Made by a program: the position numbers and the translations under genes
The notes under the pieces: model-generated
Told to the model about the DNA's origin: nothing
Seen by the model: the letters and a program-made list of their open reading frames with translations, nothing else
Database searches by the model: none
Shown here: positions 1-12,138 of the stretch, piece by piece
How positions within the stretch are numbered: the stretch's first letter is position 1
Layout of the letters: each line of letters begins with the position of its first letter
Assembly: GCF_000350225.1 (NCBI RefSeq)
Contig: NW_005179180.1
Coordinates: 53,009 to 117,008, forward strand
Origin: Chondrus crispus
Lineage: Eukaryota > Rhodophyta > Florideophyceae > Gigartinales > Gigartinaceae
DNA: 64,000 nt
Reading direction: 5' to 3'

Positions 1-409
1 GCACCAACACAAGAAAAGGGAAAATAGGTAGAATTAGAGATAGAAACGAATAGGGAAATAAAGGAAAAAGGAATGGGACCCCCGAGCGCTGAAGGATGCC
101 GTAGGCTTAGGTAAAAGGGAGCGTCTTGGTAGAGACGGACTTCGACCAAGGCGACATTCAACTCCGGCAACTCGGGTTACCTTTACTGACTTGGTCGTCA
201 GAGGGCTAAGGTATATATCGCCCGGCCGGAGCCAGTACAGTAGCTCGCGGTGCTAGATCCTAGATCTAATCTAATGTTAAATAACTAATATGCAACTAAT
301 TAAAATTAATAATTAAAATAATAAAGTGAAATGATTTCCACTTTTGCTTGCCATACCCCATCATTTTCATTTCTTTTCACCCCCCTTTTCAGATGCGTAT
401 TGCACTACA
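1..409 (-). repeat. Partial LTR, family B, minus strand
   Basis: Read on the minus strand, this begins TGTAGTGCAATACGCA at 409 and runs off the left edge. It matches the start of the 960-bp LTRs at 46707 and 59158: the ctttt/gggggtg start, the AT-rich stretch, the tatatatcgccc TATA-like box and the ggcaactcgggttacc block. No polypurine tract lies next to 409 on the right, so 410 onward is flanking DNA. This is therefore the outer edge of a 5' LTR whose element lies to the left, or a solo LTR. Its U3 half is closest to the U3 half of the LTR at 15476-16661. Confidence 0.8.
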
Positions 410-3400
410 CCGCGCAGCGCAGTTGTAAGATATTTCCGAAGAAAAAAGTTACCCTTGTCGCCGTAAGTCGCGCGCGCACAAGCGGGGTACCCTCTGTCAG
501 AGGGTTGTCAAGTCGGAATAGGTACTGTGGGACGCAGCGCAAAGTCAGAAAACGAGGGTATTCATAGGAGTAGGGATCATAGGGGATGACGAGAAAGAGA
601 GAGAAAGTGAGATAGGCAAGTCTGTGTCGCCCCCTCGCACATGGACAGAGCGGCGAGTGTCGCCCTGTCAAGAAATGAAGAAGTTATTGTAGTCTCAGGT
701 GGAGACCATGCGCAAATTACGTATGGTCACGCGTCGCAGTGGTGCGCACGTGAAGTGACGTTTGGATCAGGGATCCGCACCCGTCCGTAGGAACTTGAGA
801 GGAAAATTTTATGAGGTTTTTTACGAGGGGACACAAGGCAATGGTGCGCGAGCAGATGTGGGACACAAGAGATGACGCGAAATTTTAATTCATATCAAGA
901 AAGGGATGGAGTTGCTGCAAATTTGTTTTCGCCGGCCACAGCCGACGATACCCACCACGAAGTCGATCTGCGACCAAGTCCAGACAAACGGACCTGACGC
1001 TGACTGAGCTTAACATATCAACGGACTAATGCTCGTCGAGCAGGGAAGAATTACTGTCTGCGACAGGCCCGTAGTTACGAGGATGGACGCTCAAGGAGGT
1101 CGTAATTGTCGCTCCGTCATCGCTGATCGACCTCGTTCTCCAAATCCCCTCCTTGTCTCCTGCTCGCGAGCGACTCACACACACCCTGATTCATAACGAA
1201 CCGTCACTTGTTTTCTAGGGTGTTTTGCTCCTTTTTGTTTCTATTTTGGGTTCTGTCCCGTTTACTTTTTTATGTGGAGACAGGAACACGATCCCGCATG
1301 GCGGACGGCGACGAGTAAGTCGCTCTTCGACAAGTGGGATCTCGTTGCACAAGCAAGGGCGGTAATCGTCGGTCGGTTTAGCACCATGAACCGCTTGAGT
1401 TAACGTGCGGACATATACTGCAAGAGGTGGGGGAATAGTTTTGTCATTTTTCGTTGTCTATGATGATGACGAAAATCCGCGCGACGTCGTCACCAAGAGG
1501 ATCAACCGCTTGCTTTTCAGTTGTTTGGTCTTTTTCCACTTCTATCTCTGTTATGGTTTTGTTTTTATTTCCTTGGTTTGAGACGTCGACGACACAACCC
1601 AGCACAGCCTACACCTATCAGCAAGCCTACAAGGGCTAGGGAAGAACGAAGAAGAGGTTAATCGAAAAAGGGGAAGAAATGGGTCGACGACGCAAGACGC
1701 GTTAACACGACCCGTGAATACTTTAACTGCGTGACAGACTGAAGAGAGACTTTCTCCCGTCAGACGAATGAACTTGCGATGCACAAGCCCCACTTCGGAA
1801 ACCGGATCGACATTTTTGAGGTCCACTCGAGAAGAGGAGACTCCCACTGATCACCTTTCGTCAATCTCTTGACACTACTCTTTTTATATACCATGAGGGA
1901 CGAGCGAGGAGGATTAACGTGCGCCTAAGCCCGGGACGCGACGCGCACGAGCGATAGATGGCTCTAGAAGTAGGGAGCGTCCAAAGGGAGACGCGGTTGT
2001 CGACACCAGGGGAGTTTTTCCCTCCGCACGTAAGATGAGAAATCGGAAGGCGGAGAGGACGAAATTGGTCATGGGGAATGCAGGCTCACCTTCGAGGACG
2101 TCGTCTCACACAACCTCCCCAAAGGAAGGACAAGAATCACGGAAATGCCCCCTCACCCGTCACAGCCGCAACGCCTCGCGACCCACATCCATTACCTCAT
2201 TATCGATGATACAACAACGTCTAGCATATTATTGCCACAAACCTCCTATCCGAAACATTGATCCCTCACAACACTGTCTACGGCGCAACTCCGCCCCAGC
2301 CCCACGAGCAAGGCACGCCGACCCTCTCACATCAGTCGTAACAGACCCTCCGGGTACGATATACCATCATATCGGCTATGTCCGATGACCTCGGTTGCGA
2401 TGCGTACAGACAAAAAGAAAAGGGAGAAGAAGGAAAAGGAACTTGTTGTGCCGTTCCGTCAGAGGACGCAGAGACCCCGGAACAAAGTTACTCTCGTGAA
2501 GGGAGAGAATTGGAGGACAACCGACGGTCCGTGAGGAGTCTAAATGGAAAAAGAAAAAGAGAATTTGAGGGAAGTGACCCTGACCCGACGAGCTAAAAGA
2601 GCTCAACAGAGCCGCACGGAAGGCATCCTGAGGAACGCCTTGACGAGCTCAAAAGGGGACATGATATAGAACCAAACAGGTCGGTGGCAACAATAGACCC
2701 TCAAACCGAGGCTCCCCGGATGAAACTTTCTCGGACCACGAGTATTTTTCTCATACCCCTGGGCATGAGGTGTGACAATCCATTGACACAGTTTCCGATC
2801 ACGTTCGTTTTCGCTTGAGACAAGGACAGGGGCCTTTCGCACGAGACCATCCCCCGTCGGTGAAGAAGAGGATAGCGCCAGCCCTGACTAACAACGGCGA
2901 ACACAGACGAAACGGCACTGCAAAGACCCCAAATGTGCGGTTCGACCTCCTCGAGGCGACCTCACCGCGCTATTTCAAAAAAGGGAGCGAGAGGGGACGT
3001 TTGAAAAGAAAAGAAAAACGCGCATGATGCTTACGAGTCCGTCAGAAGAGAGGAAGGGCTGTGTGGTCGCCTGAAATTGACGGGACTGCCGAGTAGAGCT
3101 CAACATTGTGTTGACATTTGAGGTCGACGAGCTCGAATGAAAGCTCGAATACGGCAATGACCCATATTTATTTGTTGAAATTCCGGAACCCCCCCTCCTG
3201 ACCAAAGCTGACAATGGTGAGCTTTATTAAAAAAGGCCCCGAGAACGGATTGACGTCGCCAATATGAAAGGGAGGAACTAGTAGGACGTTTTGGACGAAG
3301 GGTATGTCCCATAGACGTGCAACGGTGATGCGGAGGAAAGCCTCGACAGGTCAGGAAAGGGAAGGAAAGTCGGATGGAGATTTGACTACTGCAAGGGCCT

Positions 3401-3493
3401 TACAAAAAAAGTGTGTAGCTACCGCCCATATGCGAAAGCACAGAGGAAGGAAGTTACAAATCTATCGACTCGCAAGAAATTATACACGCTCTG
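410..3493 (+). other. Post-pol spacer of old element E (left part)
   Basis: There is no convincing gene here. The stretch continues across the insertion of element A into 14677-15475, which ends in the C-terminus of an antisense gene. By position and texture it is the spacer that in elements B1 and B2 lies between pol and the antisense gene. Near 1215-1320 and 1500-1610 it carries pyrimidine-rich tracts followed by a gagacnnnnnacacgaccc-like motif, as seen in those spacers (for example 54850-54930 and 55080-55160). A possible degenerate plus-strand reading frame at 2378-2815, with one stop at 2594, cannot be assigned. Confidence 0.4.
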
Positions 3494-3498
3494 GTGTA
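3494..3498. repeat. Target-site duplication gtgta, left of element A
   Basis: These five bases, gtgta, directly precede the 5' LTR of element A and recur at 14672-14676 directly after its 3' LTR. A five-base duplication is usual for Ty3/Gypsy integrases. Confidence 0.9.
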
Positions 3499-4147
3499 TG
3501 TAGTGCACTGTACTCGGTACCGGGACAGCTGTCCTGATCGGCCAAAAATCACGCTCGCCGCCACCACGTGTACCACGGGTACACGTGGACTCCCCTGCCG
3601 CTCTGCCGGACCTCCCCGTGGACACGTGTAATCCCTCCGCGACCCATAGGGCCTATGAGGGCTGTACTTGGTCCCCTCGGGGCTACACCCGTTATTTCCT
3701 AGTTATTCTAATTTACAGTATAATTTAGCTTCGCCATTACGGCGACGGGGGACTATATAGTCAACCCGATTATCAAAGTAAAGAGGCACGAAGCCTCGGG
3801 TCTTTTACCTTGGTTTCTGGATTCCAGGTTGTAGCCTCGACTCGGTACTGGCTCGCCCATACCGACCGAGCCATCTACACCCCCTGGAATCCCAACTGCC
3901 TTCCCCGCGCGCGTCGATCACCTCGCGCGAGACCTACGTCAACTACTGTGCTTTCCGTCCTGCTAGCTCTGTTTTTCTCTTAATTCCTCCCCCTTTTATT
4001 GCTGACTACCTTGCTACTTCCCTACCGCGCAAGCCGCGCCCGGATCCCGGTTCCGGTTATCCACCGGGTGGTCTCCCGAATTTCCTTACGCGTCCGAACG
4101 CGAGTCGCTCTGCCTACAGCCGCCACACGTGGCTGTAGTGCACGACA
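3499..4147 (+). repeat. 5' LTR of element A
   Basis: The 649-bp LTR starts TGTAGTGCAC and ends GTGCACGACA. A TATA-like ctatatag lies near 3752. U3 contains a perfect 11-bp inverted repeat with a 3-nt loop at 3564-3588 (CCACGTGTACC/GGTACACGTGG), which includes CACGTG, and the palindrome GGACAGCTGTCC near 3524. The second copy is at 14023-14671. Confidence 0.95.
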
Positions 4148-4150
4148 TTT

Positions 4151-4168
4151 TGGTCTCCCGACCTAGAA
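4151..4168 (+). promoter_or_regulatory. Primer binding site (tRNA-Tyr-like), element A
   Basis: TGGTCTCCCGACCTAGAA lies three bases after the LTR. Its complement ends in CCA and fits a tRNA 3' end in register: discriminator A73, G72 (so C1-G72), an acceptor strand, and C61 at the universally conserved T-stem position. C1-G72 with A73 is characteristic of eukaryotic tRNA-Tyr, so tRNA-Tyr is the likely primer (inference). Confidence 0.75.
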
Positions 4169-4282
4169 ACAGTCGATACTCTCGTGCATCCGAGTGTCCT
4201 CTTTCTTCCCTGACCTACTTTCCCTTTCTATCTCTCCTACCTACGCTTTTCCCTCACGCACCGATCGTTAGGTGTATTCGCC

Positions 4283-6362
4283 ATGGTGACCGGCTCCGAG
4301 TCGTCCCATGACACTCGTCCGAGAGACGTCCCAGCGCCCGTCGCGGCGTGGATCATGCGGAACCGCCGCGAAGGACTCCGAGAAGCCGAGAGGTTCTCTC
4401 TCAACTTAATCGAGGAGAAACTCAACTCGCACACCGCCAAGATACGCGAGATGTTGGACAGCCTTGTTGCTGGTAAGATCGCTGCTCAGGCGGAGGCACA
4501 GTCCCAACAGGGACGTGATCGCCTCGCCGCACTAGAAGGCGTTCTAACTCGAGCGTGGCAGAAGGACATCGGGTCCACCGTCGACGAGACGCTCCTTCCC
4601 CTACGGGAGGAAGTAGATCGCCTGACGCAGGAAGTCAACGACCTCCGTCGGCGTAACCTCGCCTTGGAAACGGCGCAGGCACGACCCGCCCCCGGTAGAC
4701 CGGACGAGTCGACCGCGTCGAAGCCAAAGACCCAACCCGCAGCTACATGCGTTACAACCGTTGGACGAAAATCTACTGTTCGCCGACGTCACGAAATCGG
4801 CTCTCACGGCCGCCGGGATCCCGTTCCCCGATCCCATGACGATGGAGGGACAACGAGATCCTATCCCGGATCTAGCGGCCGCCCGAGGCCCGTCGCCAAG
4901 ATCGTCCCGCGACAAGAAGGTCAAGACCGAAGGCCGCCGTCACAAGTCCGGCCACGGAAGCCGACCTGAACCGGAGGATTTCTCCGGTTACTCGGGGGGA
5001 TCCCCGCCCTCAGCTTCAGAATCCGACTCCGATTCGGACTCCGAAGCCGAGGCATTCACGGTACCACAACCGACCTTCGGCCCTAAGGCGAAGGGTGTCA
5101 CGGTGTGGAAACCGACCAACCATCGCTTCCGCGGCGCGTGTAATTATCGAGCTTACCGTCTCGTGAATACCGACCCCACCGTCGATGCAAAGGTGTACGC
5201 CACGACGCGTAAGCGCGTGCAATATCTCCTCGTCGTAATGGGAGAGTACAAGTTTAACGGGTCCGACCCGATCAAAGTCATCAGCTTTTTGGCTAGATGT
5301 AAGGAGAATTTCGACAACGCAGAAATGTCGGAGGCAATGGCTCTAATGGCCTTGCCGCATCTTCTCAACCCGCCGGCGAAGGAGGCGTACGAATCCCATC
5401 GAGGATATTTCCGACGCAATCAAGGGATTGCGTCGTGGCCAGCAGCAGTGAACTGGTTGCTTCGTACGTATGCTACGAATATTCAGATCGAGCAAGCGCT
5501 CTCTGTGGTCCGGGATTTACGGCAAAAACCCGGCGAAGTTGAGACCGAGTATGCAACTCGTATGTTAACCGCCCTCGCGCGGTGTGGGGACATCCATTCC
5601 CCCTATGAACGCACTACCCTGTTCATAGAGGGCCTCCTTCCGGCGATCAAGCCGTTGGTGCTCCAAGCAAGGGAGAATCGCCCCCGATCCTCATTCGAGG
5701 ACACGGTGGCCGAAGCCCGCGCTCAAGGGGCGGCCTACCGCGCGCAGACGGCTGGCGGAAGAAGACGCGTCGACTTCGCGAGACCCGCCGCCAAGCAAGT
5801 GTTGGCAATGGCAGACAGCATGCCCTCGTCGACAATCGCGGGTCTGACCCCGAGCTATCATACCGGCCTGGACGCCCAGAACTTCCTCGCCAATGACGAG
5901 CCATTCGCAGCCGCAGCTGGGTCACCCTCATTTCCCACCGAGGGATCCTCATTCAACGACAAGGATTCGTTGTTCTACGGAGAGCGGCGGCCGACCTACA
6001 AGGACCCGCCCCGGCTTCCGAGACCGCGCGAGAAGTCTCCCGGGTGGGCCGGTCGAGAGGGAACCCGGGACATGAAGACACCTTCCCCGCAAATCATCTG
6101 CTACACCTGCTACAAAGTCGGGGATCATATTAACCCCGACTGCAGCATGAAGGTGCGCGATGTGTCGCTCGTCCCTCATAATTTTGAGAAGCTCACGGCG
6201 GCACAGAAGGCCCGTGTTCCGGCAGACGCGTACTTGCGCGCTGTAGCCCTCCTCAGTTTCGAGGCGAATCGGCTGATCGTACCCGTCTTACCGTCGAAGT
6301 CTCCCTCCGCGTCGGAAAAGTCAAGCCCCCCGAGCGGTAGGACCGCACCTCCGAAAAACTAG
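4283..6362 (+). pseudogene. gag: gag of element A, frameshifted
   Basis: Gag is the structural protein that packages retrotransposon RNA. The ATG at 4283 starts a region matching the N-terminus of the intact Gag of element D (helical, charged). The frame is lost near 4710-4760 and continues one frame over, from about 4761 to the TAG at 6360. The second part holds the retrotransposon gag core (around 5100-5720) and a zinc knuckle near 6100, CYTCYKVGDHINPDC. This is a CX2CX5HX4C form, one residue longer than the usual CX2CX4HX4C. An acidic/serine linker precedes the core. Compared with D, a stretch around the frameshift is also missing. The final codons AAA AAC TAG form part of the frameshift site for pol. 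Confidence 0.9.
6353..6362 (+). promoter_or_regulatory. Putative -1 frameshift site at gag stop, element A
   Basis: G AAA AAC is followed immediately by the gag stop TAG. Slipping back one base reads K-L and enters the open pol frame. Element D has the canonical A AAA AAC in the same place, and the Gs in this copy and in B2 look like single-base decay of it. Confidence 0.6.
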
Positions 6363-9300
6363 GAGACCCACAGCTGAAAATCGCTGACATTCCATCGCGG
6401 GACACCGTGTCACCTCCGCCCCCGAAGCCGGCGATCCGCGTCTTGGGGCGGAGACACGCTCGCGAAGCGAGCCCCTCCAACCCCGATCCGACGGGCATGG
6501 GGACGCTCCGCCGACCGTGGCGTCTTAACAACGGGAGGCGCTCCCCCGACGACAAGGCCGTCGAGCCAGTTTTTACACTGTCTCGACGTAATTACAAGGT
6601 CTACGCCGACCTTGGGATCACCACCTCCATCATGGTGCGTCAACTCACCATCCTGGACACGGGTGCCGGCTCCAATTTTGTCCGCGCCGACACCCTGCCC
6701 AAAGGATGGGAGAGCTTAATCGAACCGGGGGAAGTCCCGACGATCGCTGACGCGAATGGGCGGCCGTTACGAACAAGCGGGACCATCACCCTCGTTGTTC
6801 GACTAGCCACTCGCACCATGAAATGCAAGTTCATCGTGTGCGAGCGCCTGGCAGCCCCCGTCATCCTGGGCTGTGACTTTAACGACAAGTTTGTCGAGGC
6901 CATCTATCCACGTCGGAACGTGGTCGAGCTCGATGACGGGACGAAAGTCCCCATCGTCAGAAAACCGGCAACTCGTCGAGCCAAAGCACCTCCGCTCCCC
7001 TCGGAGCAGGAGTATGAAAACGACCCGGGTCGAGTTTCCCCCAAACTCAAGGTTTCTCGTCCGGTTATCATACCACCCGGGACGCAAGCCTGGGTGCATG
7101 TGACCAACGGTCGAACGGGTCTTTCCGTATTGGAACCCAACCCGCAGTTATATGCGAAACACCGCGTCTCCCTGTCGAATGGGGTCGCGCACATCACCGC
7201 ACTTCGAGAGTTCAAGGTCTTGGTAGCCAACTTCGCCTCAGCCCCAAAGCGCCTCTCGAAGAACCAGGTGCTGGGGTACGTTACCCCTCATCCGCGTGCC
7301 ATGATACGCACCGCGATGCCTCTCGACGCCCTCCTAGCGGCGGAATTTACAGAAGGGGACAAGCCCCAATCTGAGAAGGGGGAGAAGCTCCCCCCGGCTC
7401 CGTCGAAGGAAGAACCCCAAGAATTTGACGCTGTCTCCCTCCAACATCTGCCGTCGCATGTCCGCACGCGAGTACGTGACATGCTTACGCCGTACTCACG
7501 TATGTGGAGTGGCGATCTAGGGGAAGTCCGGGCTACGCAGCACCGAATCGAACTCAACCCCGGCTCGAAGCCGTTTCGATGTCAGCCATATCGGGCTGGA
7601 CCACGGTCTCGACAAGCCGAACAAGACGTCGTGGATGGGATGATCTCAAGCGGGGTCATCTCCCGATCACAATCAGAGTGGGCATCCCCGGTGGTTCTCA
7701 TCCCCAAACCGGATGGATCCCTCCGCTTCTGCGTCGATTACAGACGTTTGAACGCGATGACAGTACGGGACACTTACCCGATTCCTCGCATGGACGAGTG
7801 TCTGGACTCGCTCGGCGAAGCGAACGTGTTCACAACTCTAGATTGTAACTCGGGTTATTGGCAAATCCCCGTGGCCGAAGAAGACCGTCCGAAAACCACG
7901 TTCACGTGTCATGCCGGTACCTATCAATTTAACCGAATGCCGTTCGGGCTAATGAACGCGCCCGCCACATTCCAACGGATGCTGGACATTCTCCTCTCCG
8001 GATACCGATGGAAGAGCTGCCTCATCTATCTAGATGACATTATCGTATTCTTGAAGGATCATGAAACTCATCTCAAGGACGTCAAGGTTATTCTCTCTGC
8101 GTTACAGCAAGAGGGGTTATCACTGAAATTGAACAGGTGTAAATTCTTTCAGGACTCCGTGGAGCACCTGGGCCACATCATTCGACCGGGGGAACTCCAT
8201 GTACACCCGAAGAATGTCTCGGCCTTCGCCGAGGCCAAGCCGCCACGAACCCAGACCGAGCTCCGCTCGTTTCTGGGTATGTGTAACGTGTACCGACGTT
8301 TCGTCGACCACTTCGTCAAGATTGCGGCGCCGTTGACGTCCATGCTCAAGAAGGGGGAGCCCGATCGGCTCCCCGAACTGGACGAAGACCGCAGGTCTGC
8401 CTTCGAAGCTCTGAAGACTTGCCTGATTTCCCCGCCGATCTTGCGACTACCGCGGCTAGGGCTACCGTATTCCCTCGACACGGATGCATCCGACGCCCAA
8501 CTCGGTTGCACGTTATTGCAGCAACACGAAGATGGTAACAGATACACTGTCGGGTTCTGGTCACGAACGCTCTCCTCGGCGGAAAGGAACTATTCCACTA
8601 CGGAGAAAGAATGTTTGGCCATTGTATGGGCCATTCAGACGCTGCGTCCGTACTTGGAACGCGAGCGATTCACGGTTAACACCGACCATCATTCCCTTCG
8701 CTGGCTAATGAATCTCGCCGACACAAGCGGGCGTCTGGCACGGTGGCGCTTGCGCCTAGCCGAGTTTGACTTCGACGTCACGTACGTGAAGGGCATCAAG
8801 AATTGTCTCGCCGACGCCCTCAGTCGAATACCGTCTACAGGGGGCACAACCGTCCCTATCGACGAAGAAATACCGTGCTTCTCCGTTTTGGAGTTTCACG
8901 AAGACAAGCCGGAAGTGGAACCCGAGGAGTGGGACGACGACATTCACGACGGATGCTTCGCCCTCGCCCCCCGGCTTCTAAGGCCGCAATTACACACGAC
9001 GAGATTGTGCTCGCTCAACACTCCGACCCGTTCTGTAAGGAGATCGCTTCCCATCTTAAGAAGGGGGAGAGGGTGGCCCAAATTCGCCTCTCCAAGTTCT
9101 TCATGAACAAGGAAGGGGTACTTTGTCGGAAAGCGCACCTTGACGGTGTTGAGCAAATCGTCGTACCAACCACTCTGCGCGAGCGAGTGTTGTATCTGGC
9201 GCATTACCCCGCCGCCTCGGGACATCCCGGAGGCAGGCGTCTGTTCTACACATGAAGACAACGGTACTACTGGCCGAGTATGTCCGTCGACGCATACGCC

Positions 9301-11397
9301 ACAGTCAGAAGGTGCTCCGACTGTGCGAAAGCTCGCATTAAATTGCGTAAGCACAACGCGAAGTTGAAAACGTTCCCTCCGATGGGACCCCTGGAGTTTA
9401 TCGCTATTGACATCCTAGGCGAACTCCCCAGAACATCAAGAGGCAATCGATACCTCTTGGTAATATCTGATCGTTACTCAAAGCCGACCCGAACGGTGCC
9501 GCTTAAGAGAATTACCGCCGAGACCGATGCTCAGGCGTTCGTCACACACTGGGTCTTCGTATACGGAGCCCCAGTGAAACTACTCTCCGACAATGGGAGT
9601 CAATTCACGTCAGGGTTCTTCCTTGCCGTGTGCAAAATCCTCCGCGTCGAAAGCGTGTTCACCACAGCGTATCACCCACAAGCTAATGGACAAGTGGAGA
9701 GGTTCAACCGCACCCTGGTATCCTCCCTACGGCACTACTTAGCCGACAACCAACGCGATTGGGACCAGTTCACGGACTCGCTAACCTACGGTTACAATTG
9801 TACCGTGAATCGCATGATCGGTATGAAGCCGTTTGATCTCGTGTTATCTCGGACGCCGGCGCCGCTTTCCATCCAACAGACCCCTACTCTGGAACAGGAC
9901 GTCTCGCGGACGCAATATAAGCTCCGTTTCTTAACGTGGTTGCGCGGGCTAATGTCAACAGCCCGCGACAGGCTGCTCGCCGGTTAAGACCGCTATAAAC
10001 GCGATTTCGACAAGAGATTGCGAACGCCGACACCGCACTACTCAATAGGTGATCAAGTCCTCATCGAGCGAGAGACATCCCTGCGAGTGGATGAGAAGAC
10101 GGATAAGGACTGGGTCAATAACAAGTTGGCCCCCCGAACAGAAGGTCCGTTCCCGGTGGTGGCCCTTGACGAGCATACAGTGACCATCCTCAGGACGACG
10201 GGACTGAAGGATCGCGTCTCGAGAGACCGCATTGTTAAAGCCCCTCCTCTCCGGACCGAGCTCACTGAACCAACACCCCCTGAGGTGACCGTCCCCGTCG
10301 ACGACGACGCGGAATTCGCGCCCCCAACGGCGACCCCACCGGGAGAGGATGACCTCGACCAACGTGGCACGAGTAGATCCCCTCCAGAGTCGACCGACGT
10401 GGAGAGTCGGGACAATACTCGCAGCAGAAACGGGAGGGAGGACGCGACTAACCGCGCAGAAGAAACCCGACCCCCTCAGTCGAAACCCATGATCCGGAAC
10501 ACGGGGAGTCCCCCAACAACCGGATTAATGGACGCCCTTCGAGGCGACTCACGTACCCGGATCATATCTCAACTGAATCCAAGATCCGCCCCTGTAGGCG
10601 AAAACCCCATACCAGAGGACGACGTCCCCCCTTCACAACCACCCTCGCGGTTGCAGTCACAGCTCCCTGTTGAGCCCCCGCGGCTCCCCGCACAGGTGGG
10701 CGATACGCGAGACCGGACGGAGCAGACGAAAGAAGTTCCACAGTCCCCTCCAGTCCCTCTACATACGCGTACCGCGAAGGCGAGCCCTACGGCTCAGAAC
10801 GCTTGCCCAACGACCGGCGCCCCGAACGGCGACGGGTCAGTGAGCAAACGAGCAAGTACCTTCACCAACAAGACACGTGACACGTGGGAAGGTCCTCATG
10901 GGAAAAATCAAGAGAAAATCTCCCGGGGCGAACGCACCATACCGGTGGTGATCACGGACTTCGCTCCCTGCTCCAATCGGACGCCTCCGGGTGCAGAAGA
11001 GATCACCGGGGGGCACGTCGCGAAAATGGCGTCTCTGTGTACCTTCGGTACCCCTCTCCTCCTCCCTTCCGGACTTCCTTCCTCCCCGGCATCCGCGGTT
11101 GATACCTCAGCTCAACGCGCGACCCCCACGCCCTCTGAGGCGACGAGACGGCCCCCTCCTACCAAGGAAGCCACAAACACCTACGTGGTCGAGGCTCTTA
11201 CCGATCATAAGCCCGGAGCGGACGGAGTTCCGCTCTTCCGCGTTCGTTGGTACGGTTACGCGGCAGATGATGACACCTGGGAGCCCGCGAACCATATCGA
11301 CTATAATACCGTCGTGCGGTTCTGCAGACGGAAGTGTGTCCCCGTACCGAACGTCCAGCTATGGTCTACTCCGGGCAGCGTGGGGATAGACAATTAA
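6363..11397 (+). pseudogene. pol: pol of element A (PR-RT-RNase H-IN-chromodomain), broken
   Basis: Polyprotein for protease, reverse transcriptase, RNase H and integrase. The first open part (ATG 6407 to 9106) shows the protease motif DTGAG at 6656, RT with YLDD at 8027, and the RNase H TDASD and TDHHSLRWL motifs. An indel in the C-run near 8967-8972 shifts the frame. The integrase follows in the next frame: HHCC zinc finger around 9200-9320, then IAIDILGEL, SDNGSQF and NGQVERFNR for the D,D,E triad. That frame is cut by TGA at 9253 and TAA at 9985. The last part (10018-11397) has a long proline/charged linker and ends in a chromodomain (YVVEAL...FRVRWYGY...DDTWEP). Chromodomains bind modified histone tails and steer integration in this lineage (family knowledge). 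Confidence 0.92.
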
Positions 11398-12138
11398 CCC
11401 CCAAGCCGACCCTGGATTTGTCTCGTTTTCGGGTCTTGTTGCCCGCCGACTCACCAAGGGACCACCCGCGAATCCCTCGTGGTGAACCCTCGACCTTACA
11501 GTCGACTCATATCCGGTTAAGTTACAGCCGTGTAAGACCGGCTCCGTCCATGACCTTGCCTCCAGCCAAGGAACGACTCCTCGCGGCCTGGCATGTCCGA
11601 GCAGCGTCCCGCGTAACCGCGAGGGACCTTTCTTCTTCGGGTGACGTAACCTCCCCCCCCCCCGCGGTGTCAGCTACAAGCTGTGTGTATTCTTGGATCT
11701 GGCGCGGTACTCATGCCGAGACCAGGAGACCCCGGCTACAGAGGTCGTGTGTGAACCGCTCGGCTGCTCGCGTCCCGAGGCGCCCCCATAATTGCCCTCA
11801 GCGCCCCGGGTCACCCTCTCACGGGCACTACGCGACTCGCCCTCAGGTGACGGTCGATCTACGGGGATCTCTCACTCGTGGGGTCCCCTTCCTTCCCGCG
11901 AACACCGCGAACGGGCCCCTCTTTCTCGAGCTGCGGAAAAACGACACCCCCCCCCCGAAGCTTCTGTTTCGAGTTGTGTACACCGCTCGGCACAAGGCGC
12001 CTGCGTAAGGCGATTGATAAGAGAAGAGGTCCCGTTTATCGTCTACTGTAACTCCTCTTCTCTTTTCTACACGCGCGTATCGCGTTACCCCGGGGTGCTC
12101 CTTTACGAGGACGCACACCCGCCACATACCACGACTAC
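11398..12138. other. Spacer between pol and antisense gene, element A
   Basis: Nothing convincing on either strand. The open frames here overlap the two neighbouring genes and show no protein-like motifs. Confidence 0.4.

Noticed and set aside
1551-1847. 98-codon minus-strand frame in E spacer
   Set aside because: No homologue in the B1 or B2 spacers and low-complexity T-rich coding; treated as chance.
9253-9987. Alternative genetic code explaining in-frame stops
   Set aside because: All three stop codons occur at different residue types, frameshifts are also present, and the intact D gag and B2 pol use normal codons and stops.
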